Under the pieces are notes generated by a model. It was not told where the DNA came from. It worked only from the letters and a program-made list of their open reading frames with translations, and made no database searches. A program made the translations under genes and the position numbers. This document shows, one piece after another, positions 1 to 6,373 of a stretch of 31,219 nucleotides of DNA (positions are counted from its first letter, which is position 1; each line of letters opens with the position of its first letter). Origin of the DNA: Apostichopus japonicus (taxonomy: Eukaryota > Echinodermata > Holothuroidea > Aspidochirotida > Stichopodidae); the NCBI RefSeq assembly GCF_037975245.1, contig NW_027288850.1:1-31219 (forward strand), read 5' to 3'.

Positions 1-31
1 TAGTAGAAAAAAGTCAGCGTCTTAGTTTCAT
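1..31 (-). CDS. cox1: Cytochrome c oxidase subunit I, N-terminal fragment cut by window edge
   Basis: The ATG (CAT on the plus strand at 29-31) opens M-N-L-S-R-W-L-F-S-T in the echinoderm code, the standard COX1 N-terminus. Only the first ten codons fit before the window edge. The whole gene is at 14569-16125. rrnL ends immediately beyond the start codon. Confidence 0.95.
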
Positions 32-1592
32 GTTTCTTAAAATTAAAAATTCTGGAAAACTATAAGGGGGTCCCCTTGTGTAAAATCCTAAAACTTTTTT
101 TTTAACGTAGGTTTAAGCGAATTTGTTTTCACGTCTCTTTTAGACGTTCCCTAGATTTAACTAAGAAATATATTTATTAACTTTTTTTCTTGTTTTTTAC
201 CTTTTAACGTTGGTCATTGAAGGCCTCCCTTCGGTCCTTTCGTACTAGAAGGGTTATTTAGAAGATAGAAGCTGACCTGACTTACGTCGGTCTGAACTCA
301 GATCATGTAGGGAGTTAATGGACGAACAGTCCAACCTTAAAGAGCTGCTACCACCCCTTTGGTTACCCCAATCCAACATCGAGGTCGCAATCCTTCTCGT
401 CAATATGGGCTCTTAGAGAAGATAACGCTGTTATCCCTGCGGTAACTTTTTCCGTTTACCAGAGTAACTGGGTCGCTAAATTTTTTAGGTGAAAGGTTTT
501 CTTCCTAACTAACTGGAGGATTCTTTTTCTCCACGGTTGCCCCAACCAAAACTTTATCTGAAATTTACCTCTTTCTAAGAAAAAAGGTAGACGACATTTC
601 AGGGTTAGCTTAAGCTCGACAGGGTCTTCTCGTCTTTCTTATTTGTTCACGCTTCTTCACGTGATTAGAAGATTAGGAGGGAGGGAAGAGAGACAGTGAA
701 AGAGTGAAAAGCCATTCATACAGGTCCCCATTTAAGAGACAAGTGATTATGCTACCTTTGCACGGTCAAAATACCGCGGCCGTTTAGAATAAATTCCACT
801 GGGCAGGCTGCACCCCACATATGAAGTTCGTGGGGCTATGTTTTTGGTAAACAGTCCCCCTTTTTATTTGCCTAGTTCCTTTCTTCCCCTTTTTCCTTGT
901 TTGGCCACTTCCTGTGTTGGGAAAGGATTCCTTGATGCTTACTCTTGTGGTTTTAGGCGTTCTTGGTTTTGTTTTAGTTTTCCTTTAGTGGGTAACAAAG
1001 TCTTTTTCTTACTCGTTTTAACATTATTATTTTCCTTTAGTTTAAAAGAGGTTGGATCTAGTATCAAAAATTTTCGGGTTAAGAGGATTTGAGCTTTAAC
1101 GCTTTCTTTTAGATGGCCGCTTTTAGGCCTACTTTGATCCTTTCCTTTTCACTTGTTTTGGTCTTTCCTTCTTTCCTGGTTGTTTCCTTTTTGAGAAAAG
1201 AACTTATCTTCTTTTCTCTTTCTTCCCTTTTTTCTTTCCTAATATTTTCCTTTAAGGTAAAAACTGTGAATAAGGGAGAAAAGCTTAAACTTTTTTCTAA
1301 GAAAACCAGCTATCATCTGGCGCGTTAAACATATCATCTCTAACCAAACCTCTTTTACCACTCTTGCAACAGTGGTTGTGTAGTTCTCCTTTGAGAGGGT
1401 TTGGTTAGCTCTCCAGATTTCGGGTGCTGTTCTGTTTATCATCAGATCTTGTTAAACCATAATACAAAAGGTACGATTAACTCTTATCCTTTTTTTAACT
1501 TTCATTATATTTCAGCTTTCCCTTGCGGTACTGTCTTATATTATATAATAATACTTTAAAATCTTTTATTTATTCGCTTTTAACTTTTATCT
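32..1592 (-). rRNA. rrnL: Large subunit (16S) mitochondrial rRNA
   Basis: This is the RNA core of the mitoribosomal large subunit. The reverse complement carries the conserved peptidyl-transferase region: the tract at about 228-310 includes the hallmark TCTGAACTCAGATCA, and the tract at about 741-765 reads GTGCAAAGGTAGCATAATC on the minus strand. Ends are set by the neighbours, the cox1 start at 31 and the nad2 stop at 1593, and are not exact. The roughly 1.56 kb length is normal. Apparent open frames inside it are chance. A GGGG/CCCC hairpin lies near the 3' end (64-77), and a TTATATAA palindrome lies near the 5' end (1541-1548). Copy 1 differs from copy 2 by several homopolymer indels. Confidence 0.95.
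1541..1548. promoter_or_regulatory. TTATATAA motif near 5' end of rrnL
   Basis: The octamer is the core of a perfect 12-nt palindrome (1539-1550). It lies about 45 nt inside the nominal 5' boundary of rrnL, between the nad2 stop and the conserved rRNA body. In sea urchin mitochondria such AT-rich octamers have been proposed as transcription start signals. A role at rrnL is inference. Confidence 0.4.
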
Positions 1593-2635
1593 TTATATGA
1601 ATAAAAAGAATATGGGAAGAAGAAGTAATCCTCAAATCGTTATCGGGATTAGTGTGCTTATAATAGGTTGTGAGAGTCTCCTTTTCCCGGTGCGAGATGA
1701 TACTATTTTAAGTCTGTGTTGTGGAAACAAGGTTAGCCTAGTTTTGAAAACTATTCGTATGTAGAAAAATAGTCTTATTAGTCTTCCTATAAGGAAAAAC
1801 GGTATTATAAAATTTTTTCCGTTTAGCGAGAACACAATTAATGGTATTACCTTTTTGATGAAGCCACCCAAAGGGGGTAGTCCTCCTAAAGATAAAAGAG
1901 CTATCGAAAACAGTATGGCTGTGATAGGGACGACTTTTGACTTTCTAAGAGAAGAAAGATAATAAAGAGAGCCTTTATGACATATAAGTAGAATGGCTGT
2001 TTTTTTTAGTATGTAGAATAAAAATAGTAAGTAGGATACCTCAGGGATAAAAAAGCTACACATGTAATTCATCCTAGATGCCCAATTGAGGAATACGCTA
2101 GTATCTTTCGTACTCTTATCTGTTTTAACCCTCCTCATCCTCCGACTAAAACGGATAATATGGAGCAGACTATTATAATTTCAGACGAAACTAATTTCGA
2201 GAGTGATAGTAATAAGAACATCGGAGCTATCTTTTGTCAACATGCTATTATTATAGTACTAAGGAATGGGAGTCCTCTTAAGACGTCGGGGAACCAAAAG
2301 TGGCATGGGGCTAGACCTAACTTTATTATTAACGCGGCTGTTATTATAAAATAAGATATTGGTGAAGTTATTCTTTTCACGTCTCATCTTTTTCTTATCC
2401 AGAGATTAAGAACGGCTCCTTTCAGTAATAGAGCAGCTCTAAATGCTTGTACTAAAAAGTACTTCAGTGTGGCTTCTACTCTTCGAGATTGTCTAGTGTA
2501 CCTGAGCAGGGGTATTATTGACAGGGTTCTTAATTCTAACCCTAATCATATTGGAAATCAGTGATTGGAAAATATAACTAATCTTGTCCCAGCTATTAAC
2601 CTAGTTAAGAGAAAAGCTTTTACTAGTCGTTTCAT
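1593..2635 (-). CDS. nad2: NADH dehydrogenase subunit 2 (copy 1, one-base deletion)
   Basis: This is a proton-pumping membrane-arm subunit of complex I. It opens M-N-R-L-V-N-A-F-L-L with an ATG directly abutting trnI. It contains the family landmark S-L-G-G-L-P-P-L-G-G-F near the C-terminal third and ends ...L-F-I with TAA at 1593. Two TGA codons are Trp, including one 13 codons before the stop. The length of 1043 nt is one short of a whole frame. Near 2050 the plus strand has six A's where copy 2 has seven, so the frame break is a homopolymer miscall and not a pseudogene. Confidence 0.95.
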
Positions 2636-2704
2636 AGGACTTAAGAGGACTTTAACCTCTACTGTCTGATTATCGGTCAGATATTCCAACTAGGAGTAAG
2701 TCCT
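2636..2704 (-). tRNA. trnI: tRNA-Ile (GAT)
   Basis: The acceptor stem AGGACTT/AAGTCCT is perfect. The anticodon loop holds GAT. It sits between nad1 and nad2 as punctuation: nad2 begins at its 3' end with no gap, and nad1 ends 8 nt upstream. Confidence 0.95.
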
Positions 2705-2712
2705 TACTAACT

Positions 2713-3684
2713 TTATAAAATAAACGGAGACCTTTTTGTGATAACCAGTATACTTAAGGTAAGAGAAAAAAGACCTAGTGATAGTGGAAGATAATTCTTT
2801 CATGTCAGGTGCATTAGTTGGTCATAACGGAACCGTGGATAAGAGGCCCGAACTCATAAAAAAAAAGAACACAAGGGCTATTGCCTTCGTTCTTATAATA
2901 AGTCTAGCAATTACTGGTATGGTGGAAAATGGCCTTCCTCCCCCCATAAAAATGATAATTCTTAAGACTTTCATGAATATAATTTTTGCGTATTCCGCTA
3001 TAAAAAATAAGGCAAATGGACCTCCAGCATACTCAACTTTATATCCTGAGACTAGTTCTGATTCCCCCTCTGTTAAGTCAAAAGGCGCTCGTTTAGTTTC
3101 AGCAAGCGTAGAGATCAGCCACATAAAGAGAAGTGGTAAATGAGGTAGTAACATTCAGCAATTTTGTTGAGATAAAGTTATTTCCTTAAGAGAAAAAGAT
3201 CCCGTTCAAATAAGTATGGATAATAAAATAAGACCCATTCTTATTTCGTATGAAATTGTCTGAGCCACTGCTCGTATCCCACCTAGCAGGGAATACTTAG
3301 ATTTTGAAGCTCATCCAGACCCTAAAAGGGCATAAACAGCTAGTCTTGAAACTCCTAATACTAAAAGAAGAGATAATTTTACTTTTAAGGTAGGTTGGGG
3401 AATGGGTATTAATGACCATAGAACGAGCGCTAGGATTAAAAACAGAAGAGGGGAAAAAAAGAACAAGTATGGAGAAGCTGTTGAGGGCTTTAGCGTTTCC
3501 TTCACAAATAGCTTTAATGCGTCAGCAAATGGTTGTAGTAATCCATATGGTCCTACAACTTTCGGGCCCTTACGAAACTGCATATACCCAGAACCTTTCG
3601 CTCCACTAAAGTGAGGAAAGCCACAGAAATAAGAATCGGAACTAAAAAAGCAAGTGCCTGAATGATGAAAAATAATATGTCCAC
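2713..3684 (-). CDS. nad1: NADH dehydrogenase subunit 1 (copy 1, two compensating indels)
   Basis: This is the complex I subunit at the quinone-binding junction. The reading starts at GTG ([11 protein letters not shown]), 2 nt after trnL(UUR). No ATG is available without shortening the conserved N-terminus. The hallmark loop [18 protein letters not shown] is present, with the following [11 protein letters not shown]. The true C-terminus, through [12 protein letters not shown], ends in TAA at 2713. In copy 1 an extra A in the run at about 2858-2866 and a lost A near 3590 shift the frame, so the C-terminus reads correctly only in copy 2. Confidence 0.95.
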
Positions 3685-3686
3685 AA

Positions 3687-3754
3687 CCTTAAAAAAGAGT
3701 TGAACTTTTGATGAGGGAGCTTAGGTCCCCTGCATTACCGCTTTGCTATTAAGG
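3687..3754 (-). tRNA. trnL2: tRNA-Leu (UUR, anticodon TAA)
   Basis: The acceptor CCTTAA/TTAAGG pairs, and the anticodon stem GGGGA/TCCCT encloses the loop CCTAAGC with anticodon TAA. Position 33 is C in place of the near-universal U, in both copies. It lies 2 nt upstream of nad1, as in other echinoderms. Confidence 0.93.
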
Positions 3755-3865
3755 TATCCTCTGTTATCTATATTTCTCTTTTTAAGTTTTTATTTATATA
3801 AATAGCGTCTAACCACCCCTAAAAGTTTCCATTAAGAGGAACAAAGGTTTAGCTTCTTCTAGTAT
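3755..3865. other. 111-nt unassigned spacer between trnL(UUR) and trnG
   Basis: I find no tRNA or protein here. The spacer is identical in both genome copies, so it is real sequence. It contains a perfect 14-nt palindrome at 3791-3804 and a weak hairpin (GTTTCC/GGAAC) near 3825-3842. These genes normally lie close together in the ancestral echinoderm order. Confidence 0.8.
3791..3804. promoter_or_regulatory. Perfect palindrome TATTTATATAAATA
   Basis: This 14-nt perfect palindrome has TTATATAA at its centre (3794-3801). It shares the 12-nt core ATTTATATAAAT with the palindromes at 4897 and 7513. It is a candidate bidirectional transcription start in the spacer upstream of trnL(UUR)-nad1-nad2-rrnL. 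The function is inferred from motif and position only. Confidence 0.5.
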
Positions 3866-3934
3866 TACACTATCTTGGGGTTTTAACCAAGGTCTTCTGA
3901 TTGGAAGTCAGATATATTTCAATAATAATAGGGT
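3866..3934 (-). tRNA. trnG: tRNA-Gly (TCC)
   Basis: The anticodon stem TCTGA/TCAGA with loop CTTCCAA gives anticodon TCC. The T stem is CTTGG/CCAAG. The acceptor ACCCTAT/ATAGTGT has one mismatch. It abuts trnY. Confidence 0.9.
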
Positions 3935-3997
3935 ATGGCGAAGAGTAAGACTTTCACCTACATTCAAGGATTTACAATCCTATGCTTTTTCAGCCAT
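3935..3997 (-). tRNA. trnY: tRNA-Tyr (GTA)
   Basis: The acceptor ATGGCTG/TTCGCCAT has one mismatch. The anticodon loop TTGTAAA gives GTA. Its discriminator base would coincide with the first base of trnG, so the ends are good to a base or two. Confidence 0.88.
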
Positions 3998-4015
3998 CTT
4001 GCCTTTTAAGAAAAA

Positions 4016-4083
4016 GAAGTTTTAGTTTAGAAAAACGTTGGACTGTCAGACCAAAAACATAGGTTAAATTCCTGTAAGCTTCG
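4016..4083 (+). tRNA. trnD: tRNA-Asp (GTC)
   Basis: It is on the minority strand, as in sea urchins. The acceptor GAAGTTT/AAGCTTC pairs throughout, with a G-T pair. The anticodon loop CTGTCAG gives GTC. Confidence 0.92.
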
Positions 4084-4097
4084 TTATACCTTATTTA

Positions 4098-4167
4098 TTG
4101 CAAAGGGGAGATTTTAACCCCCATTCTTGGAGTATGAGCCCAAAAGCTTAAATTAGCTTACTTTGCG
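4098..4167 (-). tRNA. trnM: tRNA-Met (CAT)
   Basis: The anticodon arm TTGGG-CTCATAC-TCCAA gives CAT. The D stem AGCT/AGCT and T stem GGGGG/CTCCC are clear. The acceptor pairs in six of seven positions. It is the only Met tRNA in the genome. Confidence 0.92.
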
Positions 4168-4179
4168 TTTTAAAAATTA

Positions 4180-4249
4180 CAGGACATAGCTAGGGAGTAA
4201 GCTACTCTTTTACACGGAGTGAAGGTTTGTGCAACTCAAACTGTCTTGA
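4180..4249 (+). tRNA. trnV: tRNA-Val (TAC)
   Basis: It is on the minority strand. The acceptor CAGGACA/TGTCTTG pairs. The anticodon stem ACTCT/GGAGT with loop TTTACAC gives TAC. It is followed by an unusually long spacer before trnC. Confidence 0.92.
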
Positions 4250-4381
4250 AGTAATCCTCATATATGCTTGTATTGTATATAAAAACCAATTCTGTAACCT
4301 TTTATTTAATTTAGAAGAAGTAAATAACATAAAGTTATGCAGGTTCTGTCTTTTATATAAACAGTCTGTTAACATAATTAA
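4250..4381. other. 132-nt unassigned spacer between trnV and trnC
   Basis: This AT-rich stretch has no recognisable tRNA or protein and is identical in both copies (20345-20476). It holds a TTATATAA octamer at 4353-4360 flanked by CTGT and ACAG. Weak open frames cross it on both strands but run into trnV and trnC, so they are not genes. A secondary regulatory region or a decayed duplicated segment are the plausible readings. Confidence 0.8.
4353..4360. promoter_or_regulatory. TTATATAA motif in trnV-trnC spacer
   Basis: The octamer lies within a 10-nt perfect palindrome (4352-4361), flanked outside by CTGT (4346-4349) and ACAG (4361-4364). It lies between genes on opposite strands, trnC on minus and trnV on plus, as expected of a bidirectional signal. 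Activity is inferred. Confidence 0.4.
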
Positions 4382-4445
4382 AGTCTTATCTGTTTTTAAC
4401 CAGAAACTTTTGATTTGCAATCAAACATGTAAAACACCTTAAGAC
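4382..4445 (-). tRNA. trnC: tRNA-Cys (GCA)
   Basis: The anticodon arm TTTGA-TTGCAAA-TCAAA gives GCA. The acceptor GTCTTA/TAAGAC pairs six positions. The D arm is small, as is common for mitochondrial tRNA-Cys. Confidence 0.9.
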
Positions 4446-4447
4446 CC

Positions 4448-4514
4448 AAAGACTACAAAATTCTAATTTGTATTTTGAGCTTTGAAGGCTCAAGGTTTAG
4501 TTAACCTAAGTCTT
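4448..4514 (-). tRNA. trnW: tRNA-Trp (TCA)
   Basis: The anticodon arm TGAGC-CTTCAAA-GCTCA gives TCA, which reads both TGA and TGG. That fits the many in-frame TGA codons of these genes. The acceptor AAGACT/AGTCTT pairs. Confidence 0.92.
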
Positions 4515-4516
4515 CC

Positions 4517-4582
4517 GTGGTTTTAGTTTATAAAAACATTTGCCTTGCAAGCAGAAGATCTAAAAGTAATTTAGACTCCACA
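4517..4582 (+). tRNA. trnA: tRNA-Ala (TGC)
   Basis: It is on the minority strand. The anticodon arm TTTGC-CTTGCAA-GCAGA gives TGC. The T stem CTAAA/TTTAG is clear. The acceptor has four strong outer pairs (GTGG/CCAC) and weak inner pairs. Confidence 0.9.
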
Positions 4583-4584
4583 TA

Positions 4585-4658
4585 TAGTTTAAAAAAGGAT
4601 TTGCACCTCTGGTCATAGAGCCTAAATCTATCGCATTACTAACTTTGCTATTTAAACT
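4585..4658 (-). tRNA. trnL1: tRNA-Leu (CUN, anticodon TAG)
   Basis: The acceptor AGTTTAA/TTAAACT is perfect. The anticodon arm ATAGA-TTTAGGC-TCTAT gives TAG. In echinoids it sits in this same cluster, away from nad5. Confidence 0.94.
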
Positions 4659-4660
4659 TC

Positions 4661-4729
4661 TGAGTTGAAAGGAGTACAACCTTCATCCTTTTGGTTAACG
4701 GCCAAATGCTATTGTTTCAGCTTCAACTC
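4661..4729 (-). tRNA. trnN: tRNA-Asn (GTT)
   Basis: The acceptor GAGTTGA/TCAACTC is perfect. The anticodon arm TTTGG-CCGTTAA-CCAAA gives GTT. In echinoderm mitochondria this tRNA also decodes AAA, using a modified middle anticodon base. The AAA=Asn positions in these proteins agree. Confidence 0.94.
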
Positions 4730-4755
4730 AACCCAGTACTGCTGTAAACATAAAC

Positions 4756-4825
4756 TGAGAAGTATTTTAATGAAAAATAAGGGACTTTGATTCCCTAGAT
4801 GTAAGTTCGTTCCTTACCTTTTCAG
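4756..4825 (+). tRNA. trnQ: tRNA-Gln (TTG)
   Basis: It is on the minority strand. The anticodon arm AGGGA-CTTTGAT-TCCCT gives TTG. The T stem is GTAAG/CTTAC and the acceptor TGAGAAG/CTTTTCA. Its last 3 nt overlap the oppositely oriented trnP. Confidence 0.92.
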
Positions 4826-4888
4826 AAGCATAGGAAATTCCTATATCAACGGCTCCCAAAGCAGTTATTTTTAATAAACTAGCTTCTG
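4823..4888 (-). tRNA. trnP: tRNA-Pro (TGG)
   Basis: The acceptor CAGAAGC/GCTTCTG is perfect. The loop TTTGGGA gives TGG. The T stem is ATAGG/CCTAT with a short loop. It marks one border of the control region. Confidence 0.92.
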
Positions 4889-4896
4889 AGTATTAT

Positions 4897-4910
4897 CATT
4901 TATATAAATG
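4897..4910. promoter_or_regulatory. Perfect palindrome CATTTATATAAATG in control region
   Basis: This is identical, including one extra base on each side (TCATTTATATAAATGG), to the palindrome that forms the cob/nad6 start-codon junction at 7513-7526. Its core is TTATATAA (4900-4907). It lies 8 nt past trnP. It is a strong candidate for a bidirectional transcription or replication signal. Confidence 0.6.
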
Positions 4911-4912
4911 GA

Positions 4913-4926
4913 ACAAAAATTTTTGT
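4913..4926. promoter_or_regulatory. Perfect palindrome ACAAAAATTTTTGT in control region
   Basis: A5T5 is bracketed by AC and GT, two bases after the preceding palindrome. It could extrude as a cruciform or bind a dimeric protein. It is identical in both copies (21008-21021). Confidence 0.45.
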
Positions 4927-4974
4927 CACGCCGAGCGATTAAGCAAAGGAGAGCGGGTCTTGTTGGATCAAGTA

Positions 4975-4982
4975 TTATATAA
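4975..4982. promoter_or_regulatory. Second TTATATAA motif in control region
   Basis: This octamer lies about 75 nt beyond the first one. The immediate flanks (AAG-TA / AGGAG) are not palindromic beyond the core. Confidence 0.4.
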
Positions 4983-5335
4983 AGGAGTAAGGTTATAAAG
5001 ACGATAATTAACGTTAGGTAAAACAAAGCGAGCTATAGATTAACTATAATGTCCTAAGAGGGTACCGTGGAGACATCGGAGAAAATACCTGGGGGCTAGT
5101 AGACCGTAGGTATTGTCGTAGATAGTAGAAAGGTGCCCGAAGGGGATTATAGAGTTGAAGGCGTCCGAGCAAACATACTTTAAACTATTATAGGGAAGCG
5201 TGTAAAGAATAAGGCTAAAAGAGTAAGAGAAGAGAAAATAGTTCCGCGATGGGAGACTATAATACTGAACGTAGAGAAGTTGTGAAGACGGATCTGAGCC
5301 GGGGAGGGGTTCCTAAGGGGAGATAATTTACCTAA

Positions 5336-5409
5336 AAGCTATAAGAGGGAGTTAAACCCTCTTTTCCAGTTTACAAGACTGGCTGTTTTGTCGTTAACCT
5401 TTTATAGCT
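5336..5409 (-). tRNA. trnT: tRNA-Thr (TGT)
   Basis: The acceptor AGCTATA/TATAGCT is perfect. The anticodon arm CCAGT-CTTGTAA-ACTGG gives TGT. Copy 1 has two extra bases in the D-arm region compared with copy 2, probably homopolymer errors. Confidence 0.92.
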
Positions 5410-5475
5410 GCTTTTACCAAGAGTCTACTTGGGTTTAGGGCTTGAAAAGCCCTCGTTTTTCTGAAACTACAAAGC
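5410..5475 (-). tRNA. trnE: tRNA-Glu (TTC), copy 1 with two missing bases
   Basis: The anticodon arm AGGGC-TTTTCAA-GCCCT gives TTC, and the T stem is CCAAG/CTTGG. Here the 5' acceptor reads GCTTTG and the T loop has six bases. In copy 2 the acceptor is GCTTTTG, pairing with TAAAAGC, and the T loop has seven, so the copy 1 gaps are read errors. Confidence 0.92.
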
Positions 5476-6302
5476 TTTAACCAGGTACACCTTCCGGTAC
5501 ACCTACTATGTTACGACTTTTCTCCTCGTTTGACGAGAGTGACGGGCGATGTGTGCGCATTCTAGAGCTGATTTCATAGTGTTTCTCTTTACTTTTATTA
5601 CTATCGAATCCTCTTTCATTAACTTTTTCAATGCTAAATTCTCTGTTAACAAATAAAGTAGCTCATCTATTCCCACCCTATAAGCTGCACCCTTGATCTG
5701 ACGTTGAGGGTAATTCCTTTTCGCTCACTTTCTTAAAGAGGTGAACTGACGACGATGGTATACAAGCTGAATTTGTCTTGGGTGGTGAGGTTCCTCGTGG
5801 GTTATCGATTCAATGACAAGCTCCTCCGAAAAGGGGTAGAAAACCGCCAAGTTTCTTTAAGTTTTAGCCTTTAGCCGTACTACTCTGGGTTTTCGGGTTT
5901 ACTAGTGAGTATAGTGGAGTATCTAATTCCAGTTTATTCCTCACTTTTTCAGTTGAGCTTTCCTAGCTATTTTTCTATTATTTAGCTTATTACTGCTGAG
6001 TTTTTACTCATAGCTAGTTTTCTGAGCTTTACTTCCTTTAACCGGTGAGGTTTAACTGGGGATTAACGTGTAACCGCGGTTGCTGGCACGTTATTGACCA
6101 TCCCTTTTCTTCTTATCTATTTCCTGGTTTCCCAGATTTAATAAAACTAAGCACTGCAGTCGCAAGGTATATCTTCTTTAGGTATTTTAACTTATAGATT
6201 GAGTTAGAAGGTTTCACATTATAACTCCTCTTGCTGGTTCGTTTAATAACTTACATGTGGCAGATAGAAGAAAGCTAAAATTTAAGCTAGAACCAAGCTT
6301 TT
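5476..6302 (-). rRNA. rrnS: Small subunit (12S) mitochondrial rRNA
   Basis: This is the decoding RNA of the mitoribosome. The reverse complement contains the conserved 530-loop tract (about 6065-6093, core CAGCAACCGCGGTTACACG). It also has the 3' terminal hairpin with the GGAA loop of the dimethyladenosine site (about 5483-5506), preceded by AAGTCGTAACATAG. Ends are set by trnE and trnF. The length of about 827 nt is short of the roughly 880 nt usual in sea urchins. Frames across it are shadows. Several small differences from copy 2 occur, including a cluster near 5885-5900. Confidence 0.95.
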
Positions 6303-6373
6303 TATTAGAGAAAGGAGTTCAACCTTTGATCTGGCATTTTCAACGCCAAGCTTTGGCCTTAAGCTACTCTAAT
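6303..6373 (-). tRNA. trnF: tRNA-Phe (GAA)
   Basis: The acceptor ATTAGAG/CTCTAAT is perfect. The anticodon arm TGGCG-TTGAAAA-TGCCA gives GAA, and the T stem is AAAGG/CCTTT. Its first five bases contain the TAG stop of cob. Confidence 0.94.

Larger units (their letters stand above)
4889..5335. promoter_or_regulatory. Main non-coding (control) region between trnP and trnT
   Basis: This 447-nt gene-free segment sits at the position of the echinoderm control region, where replication and transcription are expected to start. Visible structure, from the trnP side, is: two perfect 14-nt palindromes separated by two bases (4897-4910 and 4913-4926), a TTATATAA (4975-4982), a TATAG/CTATA stem-loop (5034-5048), a G5 run (5091-5095) and a G-rich tract near 5298-5325. 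Sea urchin control regions are about 130 nt, and sea cucumber ones are often several hundred, so the size leans to Holothuroidea. Copy 2 is a few bases longer because of a local difference near 5201. Confidence 0.88.

Noticed and set aside
838-1328. Plus-strand open frames of 84 and 71 codons
   Set aside because: They lie antisense within 16S rRNA. Their composition just reflects low-complexity T-rich sequence, and they recur only because the genome repeats.
2160-2354. 64-codon plus-strand frame
   Set aside because: It is an antisense shadow of nad2, in register with its codons.
4202-4442. Overlapping frames of about 70 codons on both strands
   Set aside because: They span trnV, the spacer and trnC, so they cannot be intact genes. 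No protein family is recognisable.
5336-5475. Apparent degenerate trnT and trnE in copy 1
   Set aside because: Copy 2 folds cleanly. The copy 1 oddities are base gains and losses in short runs.
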